Part shown: positions 8,098 through 16,515 of the stretch, piece by piece
How positions within the stretch are numbered: the first letter of the stretch is position 1
How the letters are laid out: every line of letters begins with the position of its first letter
Source of the DNA: Dysgonamonadaceae bacterium
Lineage (GTDB): Bacteria; Bacteroidota; Bacteroidia; Bacteroidales; Azobacteroidaceae
NCBI GenBank assembly: GCA_031272075.1
Contig: JAISUK010000035.1
Span: 1 to 35,229 of the forward strand
Direction of reading: 5' to 3'
Length of the DNA: 35,229 nt
The notes under the pieces: model-generated
Told to the model about the DNA's origin: nothing
The model's database searches: none
The model's input: only the letters and a program-made list of their open reading frames with translations
Position numbers and translations under genes: made by a program

Positions 8098-9408
8098 TTA
8101 TTCGACTGGGATATCCTTGTTTACATTTTTGCTTCCAACAAGTGCGTAGAACAACAAATAAGCAAGACCGACGACGATGACCCAATAACTTGCTTGGTAG
8201 CCAATGCCGCCTCTCCAGTCAACAATTGCGTTTTGCAACACAGGTAATATACCGCCACCGCATACAAGCACCATGAAGATGCCGGAAGCTTTTTCCGTGT
8301 ATTTGCCGAGGCCTTCTACAGCAAGATTAAAGATTCCGCCCCACATCACAGAGGTGCAAAGACCAACCATGGCAAGGAAGACAGCGTTTAACGGTACGCT
8401 GGCAACGCCAAAGAAAGGTATTATTTTTTTAAATACCGGCATCGAAACAACAGTAGTCGTCGAGGTGAAAATCGCAGCCAAAGTAAGTACCAAACCGGCA
8501 ACAGAAGCCACACTCAGCATGGATTTTGCCGATACCTTGCTGCCGATGGCCGCTCCAACAAGTCGTCCGACCAGCATCAAAAACCAATAGGTTGCGGCAA
8601 CCGAACCGGCAATAGCCTCTGTGTCTTCGGTAATTAGTTTTAGATCCGGATTTTGCAACCATTTTTGCAGTACGTTCGGAACACCTACTTCTACACCTAC
8701 ATAGATGAAGATAGCCACTGCTCCTAAAACGAAATGACGGAACGACAGCGCACTATATTGTGATGGCGCTGCAACAGCTTGTTTCTGTTCTTTTTGTTTT
8801 TCCGGAATGGTCGATAACAAAATAACGACAAAAGCAAAGGCGAATATGATGAGCGCTGCATACATCAAGGGAGCTACATCGCTAATTTGGGCGTTCTTTA
8901 TTCCTTGGGGAATCAAGATGCCGGTCAGAAAGATGACCGCCGTCCCGCAAAGTGAGTTGAATGAACCGCCGAGCTGAATCAACTGGTTGCCTTTGTTACC
9001 GCCACCACCAAGCGAATTGAGCATGGGGTTGACGACCGTATTGAGCAAACACATCGAAAAACCTGCAACGAAAGCGCCCAGCAAGTAAACGTACATTGCC
9101 GTATTGGTTTGAATGAAACCTGAAATGGTTTGGATACCAACTCCGATAAAGCCAATAGCGATCGCAATCAATGCAGTTTTTTTGTAGCCATATTTTTGCA
9201 GCAGGTTGCCTGCGGGATATCCCATCACAGCGTATGCGATGAAATTGGCAAACACGCCCAGCGTCCCTACCCAGTTGGCTACTTCAAACTTATTCGTAAG
9301 AATATCACCCATTGGCGAAGCCAGGTTCGTTACGAATGAAATCATCCCAAACAGGAAAATCATCACGATAATAGCGACAATGTTTCCTTCTTTTTTCTGT
9401 TGTACCAT
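8098..9408 (-). CDS. Sugar:proton symporter, MFS FucP/glucose-galactose family
   Basis: 436 residues with about 12 predicted membrane segments, beginning IVAIIVMIFLFGMISFVTN. The N-terminal half has FANFIAYAVMGYPAGNLLQK followed by YGYKKTAL, the signature loop after helix 2 of the FucP/GluP branch. The central cytoplasmic loop is charged (STIPEKQKEQKQ). This branch imports fucose, glucose or galactose with protons. Its place between galM and galK makes galactose the likely substrate, an inference from context. Gaps are 14 bp to galK and 30 bp from galM. Confidence 0.9.
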   Translation of the reverse strand: MVQQKKEGNIVAIIVMIFLFGMISFVTNLASPMGDILTNKFEVANWVGTLGVFANFIAYAVMGYPAGNLLQKYGYKKTALIAIAIGFIGVGIQTISGFIQTNTAMYVYLLGAFVAGFSMCLLNTVVNPMLNSLGGGGNKGNQLIQLGGSFNSLCGTAVIFLTGILIPQGIKNAQISDVAPLMYAALIIFAFAFVVILLSTIPEKQKEQKQAVAAPSQYSALSFRHFVLGAVAIFIYVGVEVGVPNVLQKWLQNPDLKLITEDTEAIAGSVAATYWFLMLVGRLVGAAIGSKVSAKSMLSVASVAGLVLTLAAIFTSTTTVVSMPVFKKIIPFFGVASVPLNAVFLAMVGLCTSVMWGGIFNLAVEGLGKYTEKASGIFMVLVCGGGILPVLQNAIVDWRGGIGYQASYWVIVVGLAYLLFYALVGSKNVNKDIPVE

Positions 9409-9438
9409 AAAAATAAGATTAAAAGTTTATACTAAGAT

Positions 9439-10509
9439 TTAAAGTTTCTTAAATTGAAATACTGTCTTGCTGAAGAATGTCTCTTCAGGTTGTAACACCG
9501 TGGTCGGGTACGACGGTTCGTTCGGGCTGTTGGGGAAATGTTGTGTTTCCAGGCACAGTGCCGAACGCATCGGGTACGTTTTGCCATATTTTCCGACATA
9601 ATCGCCGCTCAGGTAATTGCCGGTATAGAGCTGTACACCGGGTTCGGTGGTGAGCGTTTCCATGACGATCCCTGTTTTGGGCGCGTAGCAACGGGCGCAG
9701 AACGACAGTTCGTTGCCTTTCTTATTCAATACATAAGTATGGTCATAGCCTTTCCCGTAAATCAGCGGCTGGAAGTCGGCTTCGATCCGTGCACCGACAG
9801 CAAACGGCGTACGAAAATCCATCGGTGTGTCCGCCACGCGCTCCGGTTTCCCGTAGGGAATGGAGGTCTCGTCGGTCGGGAGGTAGAAGTCGGCATTGAT
9901 TTCCAATTCGTGATCCAGGATCGACGGGTCGCCTGCTCCGGAGAGATTAAAAAAGGAATGATTGGTCAGGTTGAGGACAGTAGTCCGGTCGACAGTCGCC
10001 TTGAAAGTGATGACCAGCGCGTTTTCAACGAGTTGGTAGGTGACCGTCGTGGCCAGGTTGCCGGGAAATCCTTCTTCACCGTCTTTCGACAGGTAAGTCA
10101 GTACCAGGGTTTGCCCGTCGGGCTGCTCCACATCCCAAACGACGGCATTAAAACCCTTGATGCCTCCATGGAGGTTGTTGGGACCGTTGTTGATGGCCAG
10201 TCGGTAGAGCTTGTCTTCTAAAAAGAATTGTCCCTTAGCGATCCGGTTGGCGGTGCGGCCGCATACAGCCCCGAAGTAGGGTTCCGCCGATTTCAGATAG
10301 GCGTCAATGGAATCATGTCCCAGCACGACATCGGTCGGGTTCCCGTTTTTATCGGGCACATGAAGAGAGACGACTTTCGCACCGTAATTCGTGATGGCGG
10401 CTTCCAGTCCATTGGGATTGCGGAGAATGTAGAGATCCACAGGCTTCCCGTCGACCGTTTGCCTGAAATCTGCTCGTTTCAATCCTCCAAGTGTAGTTTC
10501 GTTGTCCAT
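9439..10509 (-). CDS. galM: Galactose mutarotase (aldose 1-epimerase)
   Basis: 356 residues, full length. Interconverts beta and alpha anomers of galactose so that GalK can use the sugar. Motifs: YFGAVCGRTANRIAKGQF with the conserved Asn-Arg, NNGPNNLHGG with one catalytic His, NLTNHSFFNLSG with the second His, and a C-terminal ETQHFPNSPNEPSYP typical of GalM. No signal peptide, so cytosolic here (Bacteroidota also have exported forms). It is the first gene of the gal block, and a good promoter lies just upstream. Confidence 0.95.
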   Translation of the reverse strand: MDNETTLGGLKRADFRQTVDGKPVDLYILRNPNGLEAAITNYGAKVVSLHVPDKNGNPTDVVLGHDSIDAYLKSAEPYFGAVCGRTANRIAKGQFFLEDKLYRLAINNGPNNLHGGIKGFNAVVWDVEQPDGQTLVLTYLSKDGEEGFPGNLATTVTYQLVENALVITFKATVDRTTVLNLTNHSFFNLSGAGDPSILDHELEINADFYLPTDETSIPYGKPERVADTPMDFRTPFAVGARIEADFQPLIYGKGYDHTYVLNKKGNELSFCARCYAPKTGIVMETLTTEPGVQLYTGNYLSGDYVGKYGKTYPMRSALCLETQHFPNSPNEPSYPTTVLQPEETFFSKTVFQFKKL

Positions 10510-10553
10510 ATCACAGATGAATTGTTGCTTATATTTTTTATGTAAAACAATGA

Positions 10554-10583
10554 CAAATATAGAATTATTATTTTAAATACAAA
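10554..10583 (-). promoter_or_regulatory. Bacteroidota-type promoter for galM operon
   Basis: On the minus strand a TTTG box (10580-10583) is followed after 18 nt by TATATTTG (10554-10561), matching the -33 TTTG / -7 TAnnTTTG consensus of the Bacteroidota primary sigma factor. Transcription would start near 10547, giving a leader of about 38 nt before the galM ATG. Confidence 0.65.
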
Positions 10584-10616
10584 AATTTGAAAGATTTTCT
10601 TTTGAAAACAGGGGAT

Positions 10617-11420
10617 TTATTCTTTTCCGCAAACATGTTTTCGTTCAATATCTTTAAAATAATTGTATGTCCCTACTTTCAATTCGTAGGTGGCGGCTTC
10701 GTCGCATACGATGATTCCTTTCGGATGCAATTGAAGCGCAGTAATCGTCCACATCTGGCTGACAGCGCCTTCTACCGCCTGCGCCAACGCGCGCGCCTTG
10801 TTGTGCCCATTCACCATGATCAACACTTCTTTGGCGTCAAGTATGGTGCCGACGCCCACCGTCAACGCTGTCTTGGGGACAAGTTCGATCTGATTGTCGA
10901 AAAAACGGGAATTGGCGACGATCGTGTCGGTAGTCAATGTCTTGACGCGCGTGCGTGAACTCAGCGAAGAACCCGGTTCGTTGAACGCGATATGTCCGTC
11001 GGGTCCGATGCCTCCGAGAAACAGGTCTATGCCTCCGAATGATTTGATTTTTGCTTCGTAATCCGCACATTCTTGTTGCAAATCCGCTGCATTACCATTT
11101 AATATATGGATATTTTCCGGCTGAATATCAATGTGATTGAAGAAATTTTTCCGCATGAACGAATGGTAGCTTTCGGGATGATCTTCGGGCAACCCGACGT
11201 ATTCGTCCATATTGAAAGTAACAACCTGTTTGAATGAAACTTGCCGTTTCTGATACAGTTCGATCAAACCGCGATACATCCCCAGCGGAGAAGATCCGGT
11301 CGGTAATCCGAGCACAAACGGCTTGGTGCCGTTGGCGACAGCAGCATTGATTTTTGCAGCGACATAGCCTGCCGTCCATTGCGAAAGGCTGTCGTAATCC
11401 GGTTGGATAATTAAGCGCAT
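10617..11420 (-). CDS. nagB: Glucosamine-6-phosphate deaminase
   Basis: 267 residues, the length of the short E. coli-type NagB rather than the two-domain form often seen in Bacteroides. Converts glucosamine-6-P to fructose-6-P and ammonia. [18 protein letters not shown] is the phosphate loop, Asp72 in [10 protein letters not shown] is the catalytic base position, and [17 protein letters not shown] near 135-151 carries the ring-opening His. It is divergent from the ROK-kinase run and is followed, after 107 bp, by galM on the same strand; galM has its own promoter. No nagA lies next to it, which is unusual. Confidence 0.96.
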   Translation of the reverse strand: MRLIIQPDYDSLSQWTAGYVAAKINAAVANGTKPFVLGLPTGSSPLGMYRGLIELYQKRQVSFKQVVTFNMDEYVGLPEDHPESYHSFMRKNFFNHIDIQPENIHILNGNAADLQQECADYEAKIKSFGGIDLFLGGIGPDGHIAFNEPGSSLSSRTRVKTLTTDTIVANSRFFDNQIELVPKTALTVGVGTILDAKEVLIMVNGHNKARALAQAVEGAVSQMWTITALQLHPKGIIVCDEAATYELKVGTYNYFKDIERKHVCGKE

Positions 11421-11468
11421 ATATTATTATCTCGTATCTATTAATATTTTAAGGATTCTTTGAAGTTA

Positions 11469-11476
11469 CAAAATTA
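11469..11476 (-). promoter_or_regulatory. Candidate -7 box for nagB
   Basis: Minus-strand TAATTTTG fits the -7 consensus TAnnTTTG, about 48 bp before the nagB ATG. No clear TTTG lies 19-21 bp upstream, so the -33 part is weak. It sits 10 bp from the -33 box of the divergent ROK-kinase promoter, so one bound regulator could affect both. Confidence 0.45.
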
Positions 11477-11485
11477 AGAAAAATA

Positions 11486-11516
11486 TTTGAATAATGAATA
11501 AGTCTTTATATTTTTG
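11486..11516 (+). promoter_or_regulatory. Bacteroidota-type promoter for the ROK kinase / amino-sugar run
   Basis: TTTG at 11486-11489, a 19-nt spacer, then TATTTTTG at 11509-11516. Both boxes and the spacing match the -33/-7 consensus. Transcription should begin near 11523, with a leader of about 28 nt. Confidence 0.75.
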
Positions 11517-11551
11517 CCATGTAAATTATCATTTTATAATTCTTAAAAACG

Positions 11552-12523
11552 ATGGATAAACCGTATGTGATCGGTATCGACATGGGAGGTACCAATACGT
11601 CTTTCGGCATTGTGGATGCCAGGGGGAGTATTATATATAGAGGAGAAATTAAAACGACAGGCTACCGGACAGGCGAAGATTATGTCGAAGCGTTGGGAAC
11701 CGCAGTCAATGCCATGATTGCCGATTCGGGAATGACAGGCAAAATCAAAGGCATCGGCATCGGCGCCCCGGCAGGGAATTATTATACCGGTGCTTTGGAA
11801 AATGCTTCCAACATCCCTTGGGCGAAAGACCAGGTGGTGCCGTTGGCGCAACTCGTCAGCGCAAAGACCGGATTGCCTTGCAGTCTCACCAACGACGCCA
11901 ACGCCGCCGCTATCGGCGAAATGGCGTATGGCTCTGCGCGGGGTATGCGCGATTTTATTGTGATCACCCTGGGTACCGGCGTCGGCAGCGGCATCGTCTG
12001 CAACGGTCAATTGGTGGCCGGTCACGACGGATTTGCCGGCGAGCTCGGACATGTCATTTCACGTCGTTACAACGGTCGCCCTTGCGGTTGCGGACGTTCG
12101 GGATGCTTGGAAACCTACGCTTCGGCAACGGGCGTAGCACGCACAGCAAGCGAATTTCTGGAATGTAAAAAAGACACTCCCAGTCTGTTGCGCGAGATTA
12201 TCGACCGCCCAATCACTTCAAAGGATGTTTTTGATGCAGCCGAAAAAGGCGATCAGTTGGCAGCAGAAGTGTTTAATTATACCGGAGAAATATTGGGAGA
12301 GGCTTTCGCGGATTTTATTGCTTTCACCGGCCCGGAAGCCATCATCCTCTTCGGCGGTTTGGCTCGCGCCGGACAACGCCTGATGAATCCCGTCAAAGAA
12401 TCGATGGACAAGCATACCCTCACCATGTATAAAGGTAAAACGAAATTGCTGCTTTCCTCTCTGAATGATGCGGAAGCCGCCATCCTGGGCGCCAGCGCGT
12501 TGGCTTGGGAAGATAAAAAGTAG
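11552..12523 (+). CDS. ROK family sugar kinase (glucokinase / GlcNAc kinase type)
   Basis: 323 residues. VIGIDMGGTNTSFGIVD at the N-terminus is the ATP phosphate-binding loop. Asp115 in SLTNDANAAAIGE is the catalytic base. ELGHVIS together with CGCGRSGCLETYAS near 180-195 is the complete ROK zinc motif (CxCGxxGCxE), and LFGGLARAG is the adenosine segment. Cytosolic; phosphorylates glucose or an amino sugar at O6. Specificity cannot be read from the motifs, but divergence from nagB and the GlcNAc-type locus downstream favour GlcNAc, ManNAc or glucosamine. First gene of the plus-strand run, with a strong promoter. A 6-bp stem with CTGC loop and a heptamer repeat follow its stop. Confidence 0.92.
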   Translation: MDKPYVIGIDMGGTNTSFGIVDARGSIIYRGEIKTTGYRTGEDYVEALGTAVNAMIADSGMTGKIKGIGIGAPAGNYYTGALENASNIPWAKDQVVPLAQLVSAKTGLPCSLTNDANAAAIGEMAYGSARGMRDFIVITLGTGVGSGIVCNGQLVAGHDGFAGELGHVISRRYNGRPCGCGRSGCLETYASATGVARTASEFLECKKDTPSLLREIIDRPITSKDVFDAAEKGDQLAAEVFNYTGEILGEAFADFIAFTGPEAIILFGGLARAGQRLMNPVKESMDKHTLTMYKGKTKLLLSSLNDAEAAILGASALAWEDKK

Positions 12524-12557
12524 GTAGTGGCTGCCCACTAACCACTAACCACTAACC
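12524..12557 (+). repeat. TAGTGG/CCACTA hairpin and (CCACTAA)3 heptamer repeat
   Basis: Directly after the TAG stop of the first ROK gene, GTAGTGG-CTGC-CCACTA can form a 6-bp hairpin, continued by three perfect CCACTAA units (12535-12555). The same heptamer recurs after the stop codons at 13737 (partial) and about 33317. It may be a weak terminator, or a gene-end repeat that places stops in several frames. Confidence 0.7.
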
Positions 12558-12650
12558 TGTATTATGTAACATGTATGACAAATTCAACTCGTTTTGAGAA
12601 GGAATAATAAAAAAATATGGGAAATATATAAAAAAAAGTGCGAAAGATGT

Positions 12651-12679
12651 TTTGTTCACCAAAAAATTATATATATTTG
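12651..12679 (+). promoter_or_regulatory. Probable promoter for second ROK gene
   Basis: TTTG at 12651-12654 and TATATTTG at 12672-12679, separated by 17 nt (slightly short of the usual 19-21). The start would be near 12686, about 98 nt before the ATG at 12784. The 260-bp gap after the first ROK gene supports separate transcription. Apart from the hairpin/heptamer nothing else is seen in this gap. Confidence 0.5.
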
Positions 12680-12783
12680 TAAACTCATTTCGAGTCGGAT
12701 TCAATTTTTCCGATAAAAACTACCGGAAGTTATCATACAAGAAATGTGAATATAAAAGACAATAATCATAAACGAGGAATATC

Positions 12784-13737
12784 ATGGCAGCAATGGGTAT
12801 TGATTTGGGAGGTACCAAAATAATCAGCGCGTTGTTTGACAACGACGGCGCCATTCTGTGTAAAACAGCGCATTTGTTGGAAAAGCGATCGGGTGCGGAG
12901 GTGGGTCGTCTGGTCTTGCAGACGATAGATGAATTGATGAGTTTGTCGGGTCAGAATGTCGAAATCCTCGAAACGATCGGCATTTGTGTGCCGGGCATCG
13001 CGGACAGCAAGACAGGCTTGGTTTGGGCGCCGAATATCCCCGGCTGGGAACATTATCCACTTCAAAAAGAAATCGAAGATTACATCAAAAACAAATGGGT
13101 GAAAGTCCGTGTGGCCAGTGACCGCACTTGTTACATACTGGGCGAGACCTGGAAAGGTGTAGCCAAAGGCGCCGAAAATGCAGTCTTTGTCGCTGTCGGT
13201 ACGGGTATCGGCATGGGCATCTTGGTTGACGGACGCATCCTGCACGGACATGCGGACATCACCGGTGCTGCCGGTTGGATGGCATTGAACATGCAGTATG
13301 AAGCCGACTATCCGCAATACGGGTGCTTTGAAAGCAATGCTTCCGGCAATGGGATTGCTCGTTGCGCCCTGCGATTGATCGGGGAAGGCAAATACAAGGG
13401 AAGCATACTGCATCAATATGATCCGGACTGCATCACTGCCCGCGAAGTCTTTGACGCTTACGATGCTGAAGATCCACTGGCAGGTGCGGTAATAGACAAA
13501 GCCATACAGTTGTGGGGAATGGCGGCTGCCAACATGGTCAGTCTCCTCAACCCTGAGATCATTGTCTGGGGTGGCGGCATCTTTGGTCCGGCAGTAAAGT
13601 TCCTCCCGCGCATCAAGGCGGAAGCCTGTCGCTGGGCGCAGCCGATAGCCGTCGCGCAGGTGGAATTTGTCGCTTCGCAATTGGGAGGCGATGCAGGACT
13701 GTATGGAGCCGGAAAACTGGGAGGAGTTGAGAGTTAG
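12784..13737 (+). CDS. Divergent ROK family protein lacking the zinc motif
   Basis: 317 residues. MAAMGIDLGGTKIISALFD is a good ROK ATP-loop start. Asp113 in VASDRTCYILGE replaces the usual NDANxAALGE context but keeps the catalytic Asp. VAVGTGIGMGILVDG and IIVWGGGIFG are the usual later ROK segments. The zinc site is broken: the GELGH position reads GAAGWMAL (no His), and only CFE remains of CxCGxxGCxE. It lacks a DNA-binding N-terminal domain, so it is more likely a kinase than a NagC-type repressor. Possible substrates are an unusual amino sugar or an N-acyl hexosamine. Its stop TAG is embedded in TTAGTGG, the gene-end heptamer. Followed by an MFS gene after 40 bp. Confidence 0.88.
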   Translation: MAAMGIDLGGTKIISALFDNDGAILCKTAHLLEKRSGAEVGRLVLQTIDELMSLSGQNVEILETIGICVPGIADSKTGLVWAPNIPGWEHYPLQKEIEDYIKNKWVKVRVASDRTCYILGETWKGVAKGAENAVFVAVGTGIGMGILVDGRILHGHADITGAAGWMALNMQYEADYPQYGCFESNASGNGIARCALRLIGEGKYKGSILHQYDPDCITAREVFDAYDAEDPLAGAVIDKAIQLWGMAAANMVSLLNPEIIVWGGGIFGPAVKFLPRIKAEACRWAQPIAVAQVEFVASQLGGDAGLYGAGKLGGVES

Positions 13738-13777
13738 TGGCTCGTGGCTAGTTAATTCGTAATTAATAATTATAAAT

Positions 13778-14905
13778 ATGGGATATAAAAAAGGAATGGT
13801 ATTTATTGCGGCTTGTGCAGGTTTGGCATTTTTCGGAGTGACCATGCTGGCATTAGGCCCTGTCTTGTCGCAGTTGGGGGAAGGAGCGAATGCTTTGCCC
13901 TCATCGCTGTCGATCGGAATCATCATCGGCACGGTGATTTTCGGTCCGGTAGTCGATAAATTCGGCTACAAATGGTTGTTGATTGTCGGGTCGTTGCTGG
14001 CGCTGGCAGGCATCCAGGGATTGGCGGTCTTCTCGGATATCCGGCTTTTGCATGGTTCCATGGTGATGCTCGGCATCGGCGGCGGCATTTTGAACGGCGA
14101 GACCAACGCGCTGGTGGCAAGCATCTACGACGACGAGAAACGCGGCATGCGTCTGAGTGTATTGGGTGCTTTCTATTGTATCGGTGCGCTGTTGTGGACG
14201 CTGTTGAATTATTTTTCCGCAGGCAATTTCATTGTCCCGCTGAACTGCATCTCGGTTGTCATGGCGCTGTTTATCGTGTTTTTCCTGTTCATTCGTTTTC
14301 CACAGGCGCAACCGCAAGCGAGTGTTTCTGTGAAAACCGCCTTCGGACTGCTGAAATATCCGGCATTGCTGCTGTTTGCATTGCTGCTGTTTTTCCAGAG
14401 CGGCTTTGAAGGGGCGAGCGGAAATTTTACCGTCAAATTCTTGGAAAACTCACAAGAAATGGCGACGGATATAGCGACACTATCCTTGACATGGTTTACG
14501 ATCGGCATGCTGTTCGGACGGTTCTTCCTCGGATTTGTCATGAAAAAGACCGGCGACAGTCTCACGCTTTACCTCTATCTGACCATCGCGTTGGCAGGGG
14601 TCGCTTTGCTGGGTTTTTCACACAATGTGATGCTGATTTATACAGCGATGGCGCTTATCGGTCTGGGCGTTGGAGCTACCTATCCCGTGGTATTCAATTA
14701 TCTGGGAGGGATGTTTAAGAACCTCTCTGGTACGGCGTTTTCGATTGCCATTTTCATCGCATTGTTGGGACAATTCGGTTTCAACAAGGCGGTTGGGATG
14801 TTTTTCGACACAGGACGTTACGGTTATTTCCCCTTCTCTTTGGCGGCGGCAGTGGTGGCGATGATGCTTATTTTGCCGGTAGCCAAACGATATACAAAGA
14901 AATAA
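13778..14905 (+). CDS. MFS transporter
   Basis: 375 residues with about 11-12 hydrophobic segments, from GMVFIAACAGLAFFGVTMLA to a final AAAVVAMMLILPVA and a short basic tail (KRYTKK). The loop GPVVDKFGYKW matches the MFS motif A region, and RGMRLSVLGAFYCIGALLW the helix-5 region. It is unlike the symporter at 8098-9408 in sequence, so it is not a recent copy. Being between a ROK kinase and a SIS protein, it probably carries the sugar released by the locus across the inner membrane; this is inference from position. Confidence 0.88.
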   Translation: MGYKKGMVFIAACAGLAFFGVTMLALGPVLSQLGEGANALPSSLSIGIIIGTVIFGPVVDKFGYKWLLIVGSLLALAGIQGLAVFSDIRLLHGSMVMLGIGGGILNGETNALVASIYDDEKRGMRLSVLGAFYCIGALLWTLLNYFSAGNFIVPLNCISVVMALFIVFFLFIRFPQAQPQASVSVKTAFGLLKYPALLLFALLLFFQSGFEGASGNFTVKFLENSQEMATDIATLSLTWFTIGMLFGRFFLGFVMKKTGDSLTLYLYLTIALAGVALLGFSHNVMLIYTAMALIGLGVGATYPVVFNYLGGMFKNLSGTAFSIAIFIALLGQFGFNKAVGMFFDTGRYGYFPFSLAAAVVAMMLILPVAKRYTKK

Positions 14906-14921
14906 TTTTAATTTATTTAAT

Positions 14922-14964
14922 AATTAAACATTATATAATTAAATCTTTTAACAATTAAACATTA
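14922..14964 (+). repeat. Direct 12-bp repeat AATTAAACATTA in AT-rich leader
   Basis: Two identical AATTAAACATTA copies (14922-14933 and 14953-14964) spaced 31 bp, about three helical turns, between the MFS stop and the SIS gene start. The surrounding 77 bp is almost only A and T. Such spacing would fit a regulator-binding pair, but AT-rich chance repetition is also possible. Confidence 0.4.
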
Positions 14965-14982
14965 AATTTTAAACTAAACAAT

Positions 14983-15744
14983 ATGTTAGCATTAGAATGG
15001 TTGGCAAATGCCCGAGGCATTATGCAAAAAATTGAAGACACGCAGTTGGAACAAATCAAAAAAGCTGCGACCGCCATGGCGGATAGCATTGAAAAAGGGA
15101 ATTGGGTGCATACTTTCGGGTGTGGTCACGCGACAATCCCCATTGAAGAAATGTATCCACGCATCGGCGGTTTTGTGGGATTTCACCCGATGGTAGAACT
15201 TCCGATGACATTTTTTACCGGCATCAACGGACAAATGGGAATACATCAGTTTCTATTTCTGGAACGCGCTGAAGGCTACGGAAATGCCATTATGAAAGCA
15301 TATAATTTTGATCAGAACGATTGTATGTGGCTGTTTTCTCATACCGGCATCAACAATGTCAACATCGACGTGGCCTTACGCGCCAAAGAACTGGGTATGA
15401 AAGTGATTGTTTATGGATCGGCGGCAGAAGCCAAAGGCAAGACGACTCGCCATCCGAGCGGCAAGACGCTTTTTGAGATCGCTGACATCGTGGTCGATTC
15501 GTGCGTGCCGGTAGTAGACGCTTCGGTGGTATTGAAAAATCACCAGGATAAAGTCGGCCCGCTCTCCACACTCGCTTTCGTGACACTGGTTTGGATGACG
15601 ATTACGACGGTTGCCGAAATCCTCGCCGACCGAGGCGTGAAACTGTATATCCACCCGTCGCACAATGTGCCTGGAGATACTACGGCGCATGAACGGCTGG
15701 ATGCCTGCCTTGCGGAATACAAAAAACGTACTTCCAAATTGTAA
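14983..15744 (+). CDS. SIS domain sugar-phosphate-binding protein (UPF0309-like)
   Basis: 253 residues with one SIS domain over most of its length. WVHTFGCGHATIPIEEMYPRIGG (near 37-60) is the first sugar-phosphate loop, with the unusual CGHA in place of the G-[SG]-S motif. MWLFSHTGINNVNIDVALRAKELG near 110-135 is the second loop with Ser/Thr contacts. The C-terminus has HNVPGDTTAHERLDACLAEY. Its length and these features fit the UPF0309 group of unknown function, distinct from GlmS, MurQ and AgaS. SIS proteins bind phosphosugars as isomerases, deaminases or etherases, so a role on the product of the neighbouring ROK kinase is plausible. Stop and next start are 6 bp apart, showing a tight operon with the amidohydrolase. 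Confidence 0.87.
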   Translation: MLALEWLANARGIMQKIEDTQLEQIKKAATAMADSIEKGNWVHTFGCGHATIPIEEMYPRIGGFVGFHPMVELPMTFFTGINGQMGIHQFLFLERAEGYGNAIMKAYNFDQNDCMWLFSHTGINNVNIDVALRAKELGMKVIVYGSAAEAKGKTTRHPSGKTLFEIADIVVDSCVPVVDASVVLKNHQDKVGPLSTLAFVTLVWMTITTVAEILADRGVKLYIHPSHNVPGDTTAHERLDACLAEYKKRTSKL

Positions 15745-15750
15745 TCGGCT

Positions 15751-16515
15751 ATGGACGGTAAACTGCCTGTCGATCTGTTGGTAGAAAATTACGGACGTGT
15801 CAAAGACTTGGCGTATTCATACGTCGTGTTGCCATGGGGGTCGACCGAGCCGCACAACTACCATCTGCCCTACCTGACCGACTGCTACCTGGCGCATGAC
15901 GTCGCCGTGGATGCTGTCGGAAAGGCCTGGACGACTTACGGCATCCGGGGGATGGTACTTCCGCCGATCCCGCTGGGCGCTCAGAATCCGGGACAGATTC
16001 AACTTCCTTTTTGTATCCATGCCCGTTTTGAAACGCAGAAAGCCGTGTTGAACGACATAGTCAGATCGCTCTTCATTCAAGGATTCCGCATCTTTGTCAT
16101 CATGAGTGGACATGGGGGGAACAACTTCAAATCCATGATACGCGATCTGGTATTTGATTATCCGGAGATGCTTATCGTCAATTGCGACTGGTTTGCCGTT
16201 GTACCTCGCACCGATTACTTCGAAGAGCGCTTCGACGATCATGCCGGCGAGCAGGAGACTTCCGTGATGCTCCACTATCGCCCCGAACTGGTGAACCTGG
16301 CGGCTGCCGGCAATGGCGACAGCCGTCCGTTTAACCTTCAGTCGTTGAACGACAAGACGGGATGGATACCCCGCGACTGGTCGAAGACGTCGGTAGATAC
16401 CGGCGTGGGCAATCCGAAAAAATCGACGGCGGAAAAAGGATCGGCATACATCGAAGTGGTGACCGACAAGATAGCGTCACTGTTTAACGATCTGGTGACA
16501 AAAAATGTTTATTGA
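15751..16515 (+). CDS. Creatininase family metal-dependent amidohydrolase
   Basis: 254 residues, full length for the family. Metal ligands in canonical order: GSTEPHNYHLPYLTD with Glu33, His35 and Asp44, IMSGHGGNN with His121, and DDHAGEQETS with His164 and Glu169. Members hydrolyse C-N bonds in small cyclic or acyl amides (creatinine, N-formyl and mycofactocin-type substrates). No signal peptide, so cytosolic. It is only 6 bp from the SIS gene and directly before SusC, so it presumably acts on the imported sugar or its phosphate. An N-deacylation of an N-acetyl sugar would make sense in a locus with nagB but no nagA; that is a hypothesis. Confidence 0.88.
   Translation: MDGKLPVDLLVENYGRVKDLAYSYVVLPWGSTEPHNYHLPYLTDCYLAHDVAVDAVGKAWTTYGIRGMVLPPIPLGAQNPGQIQLPFCIHARFETQKAVLNDIVRSLFIQGFRIFVIMSGHGGNNFKSMIRDLVFDYPEMLIVNCDWFAVVPRTDYFEERFDDHAGEQETSVMLHYRPELVNLAAAGNGDSRPFNLQSLNDKTGWIPRDWSKTSVDTGVGNPKKSTAEKGSAYIEVVTDKIASLFNDLVTKNVY

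Noticed and set aside
8083-8185. Longer galactokinase start (MGHRRRSC...)
   Set aside because: It would overlap the symporter gene and add 34 residues absent from known galactokinases; MDITKLREKF fits the family start.
12766-13932. 388-codon minus-strand frame
   Set aside because: It covers the complementary strand of the second ROK gene and the start of the MFS gene, with low-complexity, non-family text.
14906-14982. A small gene in the AT-rich gap before the SIS gene
   Set aside because: Almost only A/T with many stops in every frame; only the direct repeat is notable.
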